Shown piece by piece: positions 1-8,218 of a stretch of 64,000 nt of DNA. The notes beneath the pieces were generated by a model, which did not search any database, had not been told where the DNA came from, and saw only the letters and a program-made list of their open reading frames with translations. Made by a program: the position numbers and the translations under genes. Every line of letters starts with the position of its first letter. Positions within the stretch are counted from its first letter, which is position 1. Source of the DNA: Paracoccus alcaliphilus (GTDB taxonomy: Bacteria; Pseudomonadota; Alphaproteobacteria; Rhodobacterales; Rhodobacteraceae); contig NZ_CP067124.1 in NCBI RefSeq assembly GCF_028553725.1, positions 2,304,001 to 2,368,000 of the forward strand. The letters are read 5' to 3'.

Positions 1-129
1 GCCCTGCTTGTCGACGCTGCGGCGTTCGGCCTGAATGAAGGCGATTTCGACCCTACGTCGATCATTCGGCGCCTGCGCGATACGTTCGATCTGTTGCACA
101 TCACAAAGCACATTGGGGCCAAGCAATGA
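1..129 (+). CDS. C-terminal end of an unknown prophage early protein
   Basis: The frame is open from the first base of the window and ends at TGA 127-129, giving 42 residues ending HITKHIGAKQ. The next gene starts at 126 inside an ATGA overlap, as the other early genes here do, so it is probably translated in the same operon. Too little is visible to name it. Confidence 0.5.
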   Translation, partial: ALLVDAAAFGLNEGDFDPTSIIRRLRDTFDLLHITKHIGAKQ

Positions 130-704
130 AGCGCGTCTCAATGGCCCGTATCCGCGCGGCGTGGCTGGATGACACGCTGACCACGGCGCAGGCTGCCGAG
201 CAGGTCGGACTGACCCGGGCGAATTTCTGGCGCAGGGCGAAGGCGCTCGGACTTCCTTCCCGCAAGCGCGGCAAGCCGTGGCGGATCGCCTCGGACCGCG
301 AAGCGGAATTTACGGACATGTGGCGGCGCGGGGTCCCGGTCGCGGAAATGGCGCGTCATTTTGGTATTGCGTCGTCCGGGATCATCTATCGCCGCAAGGC
401 GCTTGGCTTGCCGGGTCGTTCACACGACCTGCGCCATTTTGCCGTTGGGCGCGAGGAAGAATTCGCCGCCATGTGGCTTGCCGGGATCGATTCGGCAGCT
501 ATCGGCAAGCTGTTCGGCCAAAGTGCCCGCACTGTCGTTGAGCGTGCCCATCTGATGGGCCTGCCGCGCCGCCCCCGTGGCAGGCCGGGCCTGCCGATCG
601 AGGCATGGCAAGAGATTCGCCTGGCCGCATTGCTTGCCGACGCTGCGAAACGTGAACAGCAGGCCGCGCGAGAGCGTGCTGCATGCGAAAAGGTGGCGGC
701 ATGA
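126..704 (+). CDS. Protein of three tandem helix-turn-helix repeats
   Basis: A 192-residue basic protein. Three stretches have the same pattern, roughly residues 8-45, 58-95 and 108-145: an acidic/aromatic lead, an Ala-rich helix, a turn, then a second helix ending in ALGLP, ALGLP and MGLP. This resembles GcrA-type or resolvase-type helix-turn-helix units, so DNA binding is likely. It is coupled by 4-bp overlaps to the genes on both sides. In this position a prophage usually carries regulators or replication factors. The target and exact role cannot be read from sequence. Confidence 0.6.
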   Translation: MKRVSMARIRAAWLDDTLTTAQAAEQVGLTRANFWRRAKALGLPSRKRGKPWRIASDREAEFTDMWRRGVPVAEMARHFGIASSGIIYRRKALGLPGRSHDLRHFAVGREEEFAAMWLAGIDSAAIGKLFGQSARTVVERAHLMGLPRRPRGRPGLPIEAWQEIRLAALLADAAKREQQAARERAACEKVAA

Positions 705-1327
705 GCAATCTGCAACTGGCATCCGTCGATGACCTCGACGAATATCCGCTGTCGCCGGAAGACCGGCTGGACAGTCATTACTTCATGGCATGGGAGCGGC
801 GGCGCTGGTTGAACTGCGACATGCGCCTGAAGGGCACGGCGGAATGCCGGGCTTTGTTCTTCGATCTGATCAATATCAGCTATGACCAGTCTCCGGTCGG
901 CACCTTGCCAACGGATTATGGTGTTTTGGCCAAGATGCTGTTTGTTGACCGCGACCATTTCACCCAGTTGTGTCGGCTGGAGTTCGGACCGCTGCACAAA
1001 TGGCGCCGCGTGAAATGCGGCGAGGAAATCCGCCTGATGCATCCGATGGTGCTGCGGTCGCTGACCGAGGCCATCTCGCGCAAGGAAGATCACCGGGCCC
1101 GCAGCGAAGCCGCCAGCGTGTCCAAGCGACTGCTGAGGTTGCGTGGATCTCTGGCAGGATATCAAGCCGAATTGGCGCAGAACGACGCGGCCGTCCGCTG
1201 GATCGATGAATGGCTGGTCAAGGAAGGCTGCGAATACCGGTCCTCCAGCTGGATCGAGCGCGGCATCGCGCGGTGGTCGGATCACATGCTGGATCTGACG
1301 ATGGCGCGCGGGCGAACGCGGGCCTGA
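701..1327 (+). CDS. Possible phage replication-module protein (YdaU/DUF1376-like, weak)
   Basis: Start chosen at ATG 701, which overlaps the previous stop (ATGA); an in-frame ATG at 683 would lie inside the upstream gene. The 208-residue product has an aromatic N-terminal region (YFMAWERRRW, then FFDLINISYDQSPVGTLP) that recalls the compact winged-helix fold of YdaU/DUF1376 replication-initiation proteins, then a charged helical tail. The resemblance is weak. Just after its stop, the +1 frame stays open to 1493 and encodes an Arg/Asp/Lys-rich tail of the kind that often ends such proteins, so the gene may be frameshifted or extended. Confidence 0.4.
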   Translation: MSNLQLASVDDLDEYPLSPEDRLDSHYFMAWERRRWLNCDMRLKGTAECRALFFDLINISYDQSPVGTLPTDYGVLAKMLFVDRDHFTQLCRLEFGPLHKWRRVKCGEEIRLMHPMVLRSLTEAISRKEDHRARSEAASVSKRLLRLRGSLAGYQAELAQNDAAVRWIDEWLVKEGCEYRSSSWIERGIARWSDHMLDLTMARGRTRA

Positions 1328-1510
1328 GACTTTCCGAACTGTCCTGAAATTGTCCGAAAGACAGTCTGAGACAGTCCGCAGACACTTCAAGACTGTCTCG
1401 TTCGATAGAGACAGGGACAAAGACAAGGAAAGAGACAGGGGCAATCCCGCGACAGTCGAGCGGTTGCGCCTGTGGATAAGTCGGCAGGGCTGAGAAAGGG
1501 GAAGGTGGTG
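1328..1510 (+). repeat. Gene-poor stretch with clustered GACAGT/GACTGTC repeats
   Basis: Between 1328 and about 1465 the hexamer GACAGT/ACTGTC or its close variant GAGACAGG recurs at least eight times on the two strands. Two explanations fit: iteron-like sites near a phage replication gene, or low-complexity codons for a charged tail, because the +1 frame is open here to TGA 1491-1493 and reads RDRDKDKERDR in its middle. Confidence 0.4.
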
Positions 1511-2080
1511 ATGACTGGAGTAAGTGCAGAAGCGAAGGCGCGGGTTGAGGCGTTGCTGCTGGAGCCTTTGGCGGGGCTGAAGCGCAAGCGCGGACGCAGC
1601 GCCGAGGATCACGACAAGGCCATGGAGCGGTTGCGCACCGATCTGGCCTATCTGACCGATGACGAATTGCGGGCCATGGTCGAGCTGATCACGGCGCATG
1701 CAGTTTCGACCAAGGGTGTCTGGCCGGATGAGGGGTTCATCCGCGTCTGGGCTTTCGATCTGCGCAAGCCGCCGGCGCGCGAAGCCACCTATCCGCCCAG
1801 CCTGATGCGCTCGGAGATGGGCGACCGGGCGGTGGCCGAGGGTTGGGCGGTCGAGCTTTACGCCGTGGCCAAGAAGTTCGGCCCGCCCCCGCCGCCGCGC
1901 TACATGCAGGGCAAGCTGAAGGAAGAGGCGGCGAACAACGCCCATCGGGCGCGGGTGATCATCCAGAACAGGGATGCTGGCCGGGCAACCGAGGGCGAGC
2001 TGGCATGGCTGGCGTGGCGCGCTGCCGAGTTGAAAGAGATCCACGAAATCCGGGCTGAGAAAAAAGGGGCGGCAGCATGA
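1511..2080 (+). CDS. Hypothetical prophage early protein
   Basis: ATG 1511 is preferred over an upstream in-frame GTG at 1472 because GGAAGGTGG lies just before it. The 189-residue product is soluble, with no signal peptide or membrane segment. It has a helical Leu-rich N-terminal half and a proline run (FGPPPPPRY) about two-thirds along, and ends in an Ala/Glu-rich helix. It overlaps the following gene by ATGA. I do not recognise the family; its place between replication-like genes and the DUF6456-like gene suggests an early regulatory or replication role. Confidence 0.5.
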   Translation: MTGVSAEAKARVEALLLEPLAGLKRKRGRSAEDHDKAMERLRTDLAYLTDDELRAMVELITAHAVSTKGVWPDEGFIRVWAFDLRKPPAREATYPPSLMRSEMGDRAVAEGWAVELYAVAKKFGPPPPPRYMQGKLKEEAANNAHRARVIIQNRDAGRATEGELAWLAWRAAELKEIHEIRAEKKGAAA

Positions 2081-2811
2081 CTATGGTATTCGACAGGGCG
2101 GGAAGTGCCGAGGCTGTGGCGCGGGCCGCGGCTGTGCGGCAGTCGCGTATCGATGCCGAAGCGGCGAGGATGGCAGCGGTGCTGGCGCGGGCGGCGGCGC
2201 CGGAGGAATGCGGACCCGCTATCATCCCCGCCCCTGCTCGGGGCGTTTGCTATGCTGAGCATCAGGTGACGATGGTTCCGAACGGGGTGGATGCGCGGGG
2301 CATGGAGAAGTGGGCAGCCGCCGCAACGGGCTATGGTCATCGCGCTGCGGTTCGCAAGGGAGATGTGTTCGATCGCATCAGGGCGCGGTCGCGCAAGGGG
2401 TCGCGCGGCGACCTGCTGACGCCGGGACAGATCGCGCAGGCGCGTCGTTACCGCGACTTGGTCGAACATCTGGCGGCGGGCAGCTACAAGCTGTCGCAGT
2501 TGGATCGGGCCAGCGGCTCATCCGAGAGAGATTTCATGGACGCCCGGCTGGCCGTGTCGCGCGAGGTCGATGAGATGCGCCGCAGGGTCGGGTCGGATGC
2601 GATGCTGTCTGTTCGTCGCATGCGCCCGGATGCGAGGGGCAGCAGGGTGACGATCATGGATATCAGGATCGTGGATTTGATCTGCCTCGGCGATGCCGAT
2701 CCGTCCGAGGTGCTGCGCAAGCACGGCTGGCAACCCGATGGACACCGCAGAAAGGCCGTCATGGTGGCGCTGGGAAGGGCGCTGAACCGCATGATCGGGT
2801 ATCGGGACTAA
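2077..2811 (+). CDS. Prophage regulatory-type protein, weakly DUF6456-like
   Basis: 244 residues starting at ATG 2077 in an ATGA overlap. The N-terminal third is Ala/Arg-rich and low in information. The last 120 residues (from LTPGQIAQARRYRDL to GRALNRMIGY) resemble the C-terminal domain of alphaproteobacterial DUF6456 proteins: a helical segment followed by a short helix-turn-helix-like part (EVLRKHGWQPDGHRRKAV). It is the last gene of the early operon; a long hairpin and about 200 bp without genes follow. DNA binding or late-gene control is a reasonable guess, not shown. Confidence 0.4.
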   Translation: MTMVFDRAGSAEAVARAAAVRQSRIDAEAARMAAVLARAAAPEECGPAIIPAPARGVCYAEHQVTMVPNGVDARGMEKWAAAATGYGHRAAVRKGDVFDRIRARSRKGSRGDLLTPGQIAQARRYRDLVEHLAAGSYKLSQLDRASGSSERDFMDARLAVSREVDEMRRRVGSDAMLSVRRMRPDARGSRVTIMDIRIVDLICLGDADPSEVLRKHGWQPDGHRRKAVMVALGRALNRMIGYRD

Positions 2812-2863
2812 AAAACGTGTTGACGGCTTATACCCGTCTGTGGCACGTATACCAATATTATCA

Positions 2864-2904
2864 GGAAGTGCGCCCGCAGGGATCATCCCCTCGCGGGCGC
2901 TTCC
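2864..2904 (+). terminator. Long GC hairpin after the early operon
   Basis: GGAA, a 2-nt bulge, then GCGCCCGC (2870-2877) pairs with GCGGGCGC (2893-2900) and TTCC (2901-2904); a GGG/CCC pair extends into the loop. No T tract follows, so termination is uncertain. It separates the early operon from the packaging genes; the rest of 2812-3015 shows no gene. Confidence 0.4.
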
Positions 2905-3015
2905 ATTTGCGCCATACGAGGGGAAGCTGCCGCGCCCCGATCATACGCAGGTCCGCCCGATGTGGGCCCCGGCAGCCAAGCGGGTGGGATGCCCGCGCCA
3001 ATCGAGGATCAGCAC

Positions 3016-3375
3016 ATGAGCAGACTTGGGCGGATGCCCTCGCGCTTCGATGGCGCTGAGCAAGCTGGCCAGCGTCTCAGCAAGACGTTCAGAGATCGGT
3101 TCCAGCATCGAGAGGTGATCGAGCCGTGGCGGCGCTGGTATAAGACGGCACGTTGGCAACGGCTGCGCGAAGGCGTCCTGATCCGTGATCTGTTCACCTG
3201 CAAGAAATGCGGGAAGATCGAGTCCGATACCTCGCAGTTGGTCGGCGACCACATCGTTGCCCATCGTGGCAATGCCGATCTGTTCTGGCTGCCGTCCAAC
3301 ATCCAGTGCCTGTGCAAGCCCTGCCATGACCGCATCAAGCAGGCTGAGGAAAGGTCAGGTCATCATGCATCGTGA
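3016..3375 (+). CDS. HNH endonuclease next to terminase
   Basis: ATG 3016 was chosen (GAGG upstream); an earlier in-frame ATG gives an unlikely N-terminus. The 119-residue protein has the HNH layout: CKKCGK zinc pair, DHIVAHRG with the catalytic His, then an Asn and a second pair LCKPCHD. Phage HNH proteins of this size placed just before terminase genes nick DNA and are needed for packaging cleavage in HK97- and phi-SLT-type phages. The order here (HNH, two small genes, TerS, TerL) fits that role. Its 3' end overlaps the next start. Confidence 0.85.
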   Translation: MSRLGRMPSRFDGAEQAGQRLSKTFRDRFQHREVIEPWRRWYKTARWQRLREGVLIRDLFTCKKCGKIESDTSQLVGDHIVAHRGNADLFWLPSNIQCLCKPCHDRIKQAEERSGHHAS

Positions 3376-3541
3376 TCAGGTTGAGCAACTGCTGAACCGC
3401 TACACGCCCGAGCAGTTGGCTCGCGCCTACCTCAAAGCAAGCCGCGAGCTCAATGAGGCGTTGAGATCGGCAGAGAAACTTCGGGCTGAGAAGTTGTTTC
3501 GCGACAAGTTGCGCAGCTTCAAAGAAGGGTTCGGGATCTGA
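3365..3541 (+). CDS. Small helical prophage protein
   Basis: 58 residues, almost entirely charged alpha-helix (LLNRYTPEQLARAYLKASRE, then Lys/Arg-rich to the end). ATG 3365 overlaps the end of the HNH gene; AGG is upstream; its TGA overlaps the ATG of the next gene. Translational coupling on both sides argues that it is real. Function unknown; possibly an accessory of the packaging module. Confidence 0.5.
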   Translation: MHRDQVEQLLNRYTPEQLARAYLKASRELNEALRSAEKLRAEKLFRDKLRSFKEGFGI

Positions 3542-3741
3542 TGCCGATGCCGCTTTTGGTTCCAGTTGATGTCCCCTGCCAATGCGGGGATGGGATGCAC
3601 TGGCACAAGTCATGGCGGCGCGGTTGGCGTCTCGAATGCATCTGCGGTCGCTGTGGGCCGTGGAGGTCGCAACCCGAACGCCGTCAGGCTGGATCGCCAC
3701 CGATGGTTCAAACTTCGGCGCCGCCGCCATCGGCGAAATAG
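3541..3741 (+). CDS. Small cysteine-rich (zinc-ribbon-like) protein
   Basis: 66 residues beginning at ATG 3541, overlapping the previous stop. Cysteines occur as PCQCGDG (residues 12-18) and CICGRCG (about 33-39), enough for one small metal site, with several Trp around them. No known family is evident. It is followed by a 94-bp gap holding a run of nine G and a run of eight T before the terminase small subunit. Confidence 0.4.
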   Translation: MPMPLLVPVDVPCQCGDGMHWHKSWRRGWRLECICGRCGPWRSQPERRQAGSPPMVQTSAPPPSAK

Positions 3742-3835
3742 CCCGGCCCGGCTCATCAGGGGGGGGGTGGGTCAAAAGTCAGAGCATGGTTCGGCCCCAG
3801 ACCCGCGCCCCCCTCATTCGGAGATTTTTTTTCGC

Positions 3836-4384
3836 ATGCCCCATGAAAATCCGGACGAAATCATTGGCCGGACCCTCTGGGGCGATCCGGTCTATCGGGT
3901 CTCGCGGGTACGGGGCCGTCCGCCTTTCGAGTGGACGCAAGAAAATTCGTTCAAAGTCAGCATGTTGCTGGCGGCAGGTTGGAGCAACACCCGGATCGCA
4001 GGCACGGTGCTTGATCCGCGCACCGGCAAATCGATCAGCGTGCCGACGCTGAAACGGTATTTTAGAGCCGAGCTGTCCCAGCGCGATCATGCCCGCGACC
4101 AGCTGGTTGCCAAGCAACTGATGGTCGCGGCCGATCAAGCCTTCGGTGGAAACGTCGGCGCGATGCGCCTGCTGGACCAGCTGATCGCCAAGAACGACCA
4201 GAAGCTGGCCGCGTCGAAGATGACGCAGCCCGCCGAGGGCGAGGATGACCGCGAGGATGAAAAGCCCAGCTCACGCTATGTCGGCAAGGGCGAGATGTCG
4301 CGCCGGAAGGCAAATGCGCTGGCGACGGGCGAGGAACAATCCGAATGGGGCAGCCTGTTGAGGCCGGGCAGTTATGAGAACTGA
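3836..4384 (+). CDS. Phage terminase small subunit-like protein
   Basis: ATG 3836 gives 182 residues; the open frame extends much further upstream but that part overlaps another gene and looks unnatural. GGAG lies rather far upstream, with a T8 run between. Residues 30-80 form a helix-turn-helix (VSMLLAAGWSNTRIAGTV, then a basic recognition-like part), as expected for the DNA-recognition domain of a small terminase. A helical middle may oligomerise; the C-terminus is charged. The 3' end overlaps the large subunit start by 11 bp. Confidence 0.65.
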   Translation: MPHENPDEIIGRTLWGDPVYRVSRVRGRPPFEWTQENSFKVSMLLAAGWSNTRIAGTVLDPRTGKSISVPTLKRYFRAELSQRDHARDQLVAKQLMVAADQAFGGNVGAMRLLDQLIAKNDQKLAASKMTQPAEGEDDREDEKPSSRYVGKGEMSRRKANALATGEEQSEWGSLLRPGSYEN

Positions 4385-6095
4385 CGATCTGCCGGCGCCG
4401 GAAAGCTGGGATACGTCCCTGCCGGACTGGAAGGCTCGGATCGTCAATCGCAAGCCGCTGATCCCGGACCTGCCGCTGTTCGACGCCGTCGCCGACAAGG
4501 CACTGGCAATCTTCAAGCGGCTGAAGATTCCTGATGATTTCGGTACTCCGCGCACATTCGAAGAGGCTGGCGACGACTGGATATTTGATTTTGTCCGCGC
4601 GGTCTTCGGCAGTTATGACCCGGAACGCAAGGTGCGGATGATCCGGGAATTCCTGCTGCTGGTCCCGAAGGGAAATGCCAAGACAACCTATGCGGCGGCG
4701 ATCATCCTTGTCGCCGCGATCATGAATGAACGGCCCCATGCCGAGCTGATGCTGATCGCGCCCAGCCAGAAGATCGCCAAGCGCGCGTTCAGTCAGGCGG
4801 CGGGGATGATCCGCCTCGACCAAGATCTGACGGCGATGTTCGACCCGAAGGCTTACAGCAACGAAATCGTCAAACTGGATGACGTGGTGCCATCGCGAAT
4901 CCAGATCGTCTCGGCCGATCCGTCGGTTGTCACCGGCGCCATGGCGACGTTCACGTTGATCGACGAGACGCATGAGTTCGCGAAGATGTCGAAGGCCGCC
5001 GATGTCTTTGCCGAGATCAAGGGATCGCTCGGCAAGAGACCGGACGGTTTCCTGTTGCAGATCACGACGCAATCCAAGGCGCCGCCGACCGGCGTCTGGA
5101 AGTCGGAACTGACGATCGCCCGCAAGGTCCGCGATGGCGAGATGCGCCGGTCTCTGCTGCCCGTGTTGTACGAGTTGCCACCCGAGATGGCCGCCAATGA
5201 TGGCTGGCGGGATCGCAGCACCTGGGGAATGGTCAACCCGAACCTGAACCGGTCGGTGAGCGAGGATTATATCGCGGGCGAGATAGAGAAGGCCGAGATC
5301 GACGGCCCGCACCAGATGGCGCTGATCGCCTCGCAGCACCTGAATGTCGAAGTTGGCCAGGGCCTGAATGCCGATCGATGGGCGGGCGCGCTGTATTGGG
5401 AAAAAAACGCCGATCCGTCGCTGACCTTCGAGCGAATGCTGGAGGACTGCGACGTGATGGTGGCGGCGGGCGATGTCGGCGGGGCAGATGACCTGTTCGG
5501 TTTTGCAGCCATCGGTCGCCACCGCCACAGCCGGAAATGGCTGGCGTGGCACTGGGCATGGTGTCTGCGACCGGTGCTGGAGCTGCGCAAGAGCATTGCG
5601 CCGAAGCTGGAGGAACTGGCCCAGATGGATCAGCTCGGGATTACCGACAGCGCAGCCGAACAGGTCGAGGCGGCGGTGCAGATCTGCTGCCGAATCCGAG
5701 ATGCAGGGCTGTTTCCTGAAAAGGCCGGCATCGGCCTTGATCCTCACGGGGTTGCGGCGCTGGTCGATGCGCTGGAGGAAGAAGGGTTCGAGCTGGGCAA
5801 GGACATCGTCCCGGTCGGACAGGGCTACAAGCTGAGCGGTGCGATCAAGGGGGTCGAGCGCCGCCTGTTCGACGGGCGGCTGAAACATGGTGGGCAGGAG
5901 CTGATGACGTGGTGCGTCGGCAATGCCAAGGCGGAACAGCGAGGCAACAACGTGTATGTGACGAAAGAGGCGGCAGGCGTCGCCAAGATCGATCCGTTGA
6001 TCGCGCTGTTCACCGGCGCCATCCTGATGGACGGCAACCCGGAGCCGGTCGGCAACCTCGACAGCTTCATCTCTCAGCCCCTCATGGTGATCTGA
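4374..6095 (+). CDS. Phage terminase large subunit (Terminase_1 type)
   Basis: 573 residues. The ATPase part has a deviant Walker A, VPKGNAKTT (about 97-105), typical of HK97-like TerL, and Walker B FTLIDETHEF (about 193-202). The C-terminal half carries the RuvC-like nuclease with DVMVAAGDVGGADD as its first acidic motif. It powers DNA translocation into the prohead and cuts the concatemer, working with the small subunit and portal on either side. Length matches the family. No damage is visible, so packaging could still be functional. Confidence 0.93.
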   Translation: MRTDDLPAPESWDTSLPDWKARIVNRKPLIPDLPLFDAVADKALAIFKRLKIPDDFGTPRTFEEAGDDWIFDFVRAVFGSYDPERKVRMIREFLLLVPKGNAKTTYAAAIILVAAIMNERPHAELMLIAPSQKIAKRAFSQAAGMIRLDQDLTAMFDPKAYSNEIVKLDDVVPSRIQIVSADPSVVTGAMATFTLIDETHEFAKMSKAADVFAEIKGSLGKRPDGFLLQITTQSKAPPTGVWKSELTIARKVRDGEMRRSLLPVLYELPPEMAANDGWRDRSTWGMVNPNLNRSVSEDYIAGEIEKAEIDGPHQMALIASQHLNVEVGQGLNADRWAGALYWEKNADPSLTFERMLEDCDVMVAAGDVGGADDLFGFAAIGRHRHSRKWLAWHWAWCLRPVLELRKSIAPKLEELAQMDQLGITDSAAEQVEAAVQICCRIRDAGLFPEKAGIGLDPHGVAALVDALEEEGFELGKDIVPVGQGYKLSGAIKGVERRLFDGRLKHGGQELMTWCVGNAKAEQRGNNVYVTKEAAGVAKIDPLIALFTGAILMDGNPEPVGNLDSFISQPLMVI

Positions 6096-6096
6096 G

Positions 6097-7338
6097 ATGT
6101 CGAAGCCCATGGCCATCCTCGATCATCATGGCCGCCCCATGGCGGCGCTGAGCGATCTGACCAAGGAACAGCGCCTGGTGCTGGCCGGTGGCGATCTGGG
6201 CTATTACATCGCGGCCAATGCCAGCGGCAAGACCGTGACCTTGTCGTCGGCTCTGACCGTCTCGGCGGTCTGGGCTTGTGTCGCGCGCAGTGCCCAGGCG
6301 ATGGCCTCGCTGCCGATCGACGTGTTCCGGAAAACCGCCTCGGGTCGCCAGAAGGTGGACGGTGCGCTTGATGATCTGATCGCGCTGTCGCCGAACGCGG
6401 ATCAGACGCCGGTCGAGTTCTGGGAGGGCATGCTGTCCTGGCTTCTGGCCGTCGGCAACGCCTATGCCGAAATCGATTGGGTCAATGGCCGCGCCGCCGC
6501 GTTGCTGCCGTTGCCATCGACGCTGGTCAAGCCGTTCCGCAACAAGGTCACCAACGAGTTGATGTATGAGGTTCGCGACCCCGGCATGTCGCGGCCTCGC
6601 GTCGTGAAGCAACGCGACATGCTGCATCTGCGCGGCTGGGGCTTTGGCGGCGATGAGGGGATGTCGCCGATCCGTTGGGGCACCCAGTCACTGGGCGCGG
6701 CTATGGCGGCCGACGAGGCGTCGGGCAAGATGTTCGGATCGGGGATGCAGGCCTCAGGCGTCCTGAAGTCGAACCAGAGGATCGACGACAAGCAACGGCC
6801 GCAGATCCAGAAGCTCATGGAGGAATACATGGGCTCAAGCCGGGCGGGCAAGATCATGGTCCTGGAGTCCGGTATGGACTTCCAGCAGCTGACGCTGAAC
6901 CCAGATGATGCCCAGATGCTGGAAACCAGGCGCTTCTCGATCGAGGAAGTCTGCCGCTGGTTCGGCGTCCCGCCCATCGTCATCGGCCACTCAGCCGAGG
7001 GCCAGACGATGTGGGGCACCGGGGTCGAGCAGATTTTCCTGTCGTGGATGCAGCTGGGCATCAACCCGCTGCTGAAGAAGATCGAGCAGCGGATCCGCAA
7101 GCAGCTGATCCCGTTGCGTGACCAGCGCGACACCTATGCCGAGTTCAATCGCGAGGCGATGCTGCAGATGGACAGCAAGGCCAAGGCCGAATTCCTGCGC
7201 GCGATGACCACCAACGGCATCATGTCGCGCGATGAGGCCCGCGACAAACTGAACCTCGAGCGCCGCGGCGGCGTCGCGGACGATCTGATGGTGCAGACCG
7301 CGATGTCGCCCATCGACCTTCTGAACGAAAGGATCTGA
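6097..7338 (+). CDS. HK97-family phage portal protein
   Basis: 413 residues, starting one base after the terminase stop. The N-terminal part (SALTVSAVWACVARSAQAMA; LPIDVFRK) and the middle CRWFGVPPIVIGH are typical of HK97-type portals, which form the dodecameric channel at the capsid vertex. It lies in the expected order terminase-portal-protease-capsid. Full length, no frame damage. Confidence 0.92.
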   Translation: MSKPMAILDHHGRPMAALSDLTKEQRLVLAGGDLGYYIAANASGKTVTLSSALTVSAVWACVARSAQAMASLPIDVFRKTASGRQKVDGALDDLIALSPNADQTPVEFWEGMLSWLLAVGNAYAEIDWVNGRAAALLPLPSTLVKPFRNKVTNELMYEVRDPGMSRPRVVKQRDMLHLRGWGFGGDEGMSPIRWGTQSLGAAMAADEASGKMFGSGMQASGVLKSNQRIDDKQRPQIQKLMEEYMGSSRAGKIMVLESGMDFQQLTLNPDDAQMLETRRFSIEEVCRWFGVPPIVIGHSAEGQTMWGTGVEQIFLSWMQLGINPLLKKIEQRIRKQLIPLRDQRDTYAEFNREAMLQMDSKAKAEFLRAMTTNGIMSRDEARDKLNLERRGGVADDLMVQTAMSPIDLLNERI

Positions 7339-7339
7339 C

Positions 7340-8218
7340 ATGGCCAAGAACCATATGCCGGTCGCGCATTTCGGTGTGCGGCCTGATGAGGTGCGCGCCG
7401 ATTGCGCCCCGCCCAAGGCGCTGGAAAGATGGCAGCCCGAACTGCGGGCTCGTGCCGAGACCAGCGAAAGCGGCCCCTTCGTCATCGACGTCATGGACGT
7501 GATCGGCGAGAGCTGGGACGGATACGGCGTCACCGCGCGCCGAATCGGTGCTTTGTTGCGCTCGGCCGGCGACCGCGAGGTCATCGTCAACATCAACAGC
7601 CCCGGCGGTGACGTGTTCGAGGGTCTGGCGATCTACAACATGCTGCGCGGCCACAAGGGCGATGTCACCGTCCGCATCGTCGGTCTTGCCGCCTCGGCCG
7701 CATCTGTCATCGCCATGGCCGGGGATCGGGTCGAGATCGCCCGTGCCGGGTTTCTGATGATCCACAACACATGGGTCTTTGCCATCGGAGACCGCCACGC
7801 GCTGAATACGGTCGCGGGCCAGCTGGGGGCCTTCGATGAGGTCATGGCCGAGCTTTACGCCCTGCGCACAAATATCGAGGCCAGCGAGATCGGCCAGATG
7901 ATGGACCGCGAAACGTGGATTTCGGGCCGTGCCGCGATCGATCAGGGCTTCGCCGATGACCTGCTGGCCGCCGACCAGATCGAGGCCGATCCGAAGGCCC
8001 GGGCCGAAGCCCCCCGGGTCAAGAGCCTTGCAAAGATGGATGCTGCCATGGCGCGCGGCGGGCTGGCCCGCTCCGAGCGGCGCGGCCTCATCAAGGAAAT
8101 GACCGCCACGCCGGGCGCTGGCGAAGATGGCATGCCGAGCGCTGCCAAGAGCCTGATCAGCTTTAACGAGCTGGTCAAATCGACAATTGCCAACATGGAG
8201 AATGGCAATGCCTCTTGA
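7340..8218 (+). CDS. ClpP-type (S14) prohead protease
   Basis: 292 residues with a ClpP-like core at about 45-215. The strand INSPGGDVFEGL builds the oxyanion region; the nucleophile is the Ser in GLAASAASVIAMAG (about residue 119); the catalytic His lies in FLMIHNTW (about 142). A C-terminal helical tail of 70 residues follows, perhaps a scaffold-like part. Such proteases cut scaffold and capsid precursor during prohead maturation. Its 3' end overlaps the capsid gene by 11 bp, so the two are probably coupled. Confidence 0.9.
   Translation: MAKNHMPVAHFGVRPDEVRADCAPPKALERWQPELRARAETSESGPFVIDVMDVIGESWDGYGVTARRIGALLRSAGDREVIVNINSPGGDVFEGLAIYNMLRGHKGDVTVRIVGLAASAASVIAMAGDRVEIARAGFLMIHNTWVFAIGDRHALNTVAGQLGAFDEVMAELYALRTNIEASEIGQMMDRETWISGRAAIDQGFADDLLAADQIEADPKARAEAPRVKSLAKMDAAMARGGLARSERRGLIKEMTATPGAGEDGMPSAAKSLISFNELVKSTIANMENGNAS

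Noticed and set aside
386..2044. 552-codon open frame on the minus strand with a run of Leu-Ser repeats
   Set aside because: It is the antisense of three good early genes; the Leu-Ser run is simply the complement of the GACAGT repeats.
2820..2855. TTGACG ... TATACC as a late promoter
   Set aside because: The spacing of about 22 bp is too long for a normal sigma-70 promoter.
4062..6116. 684-codon minus frame
   Set aside because: Antisense of the terminase large subunit, which has clear motifs.
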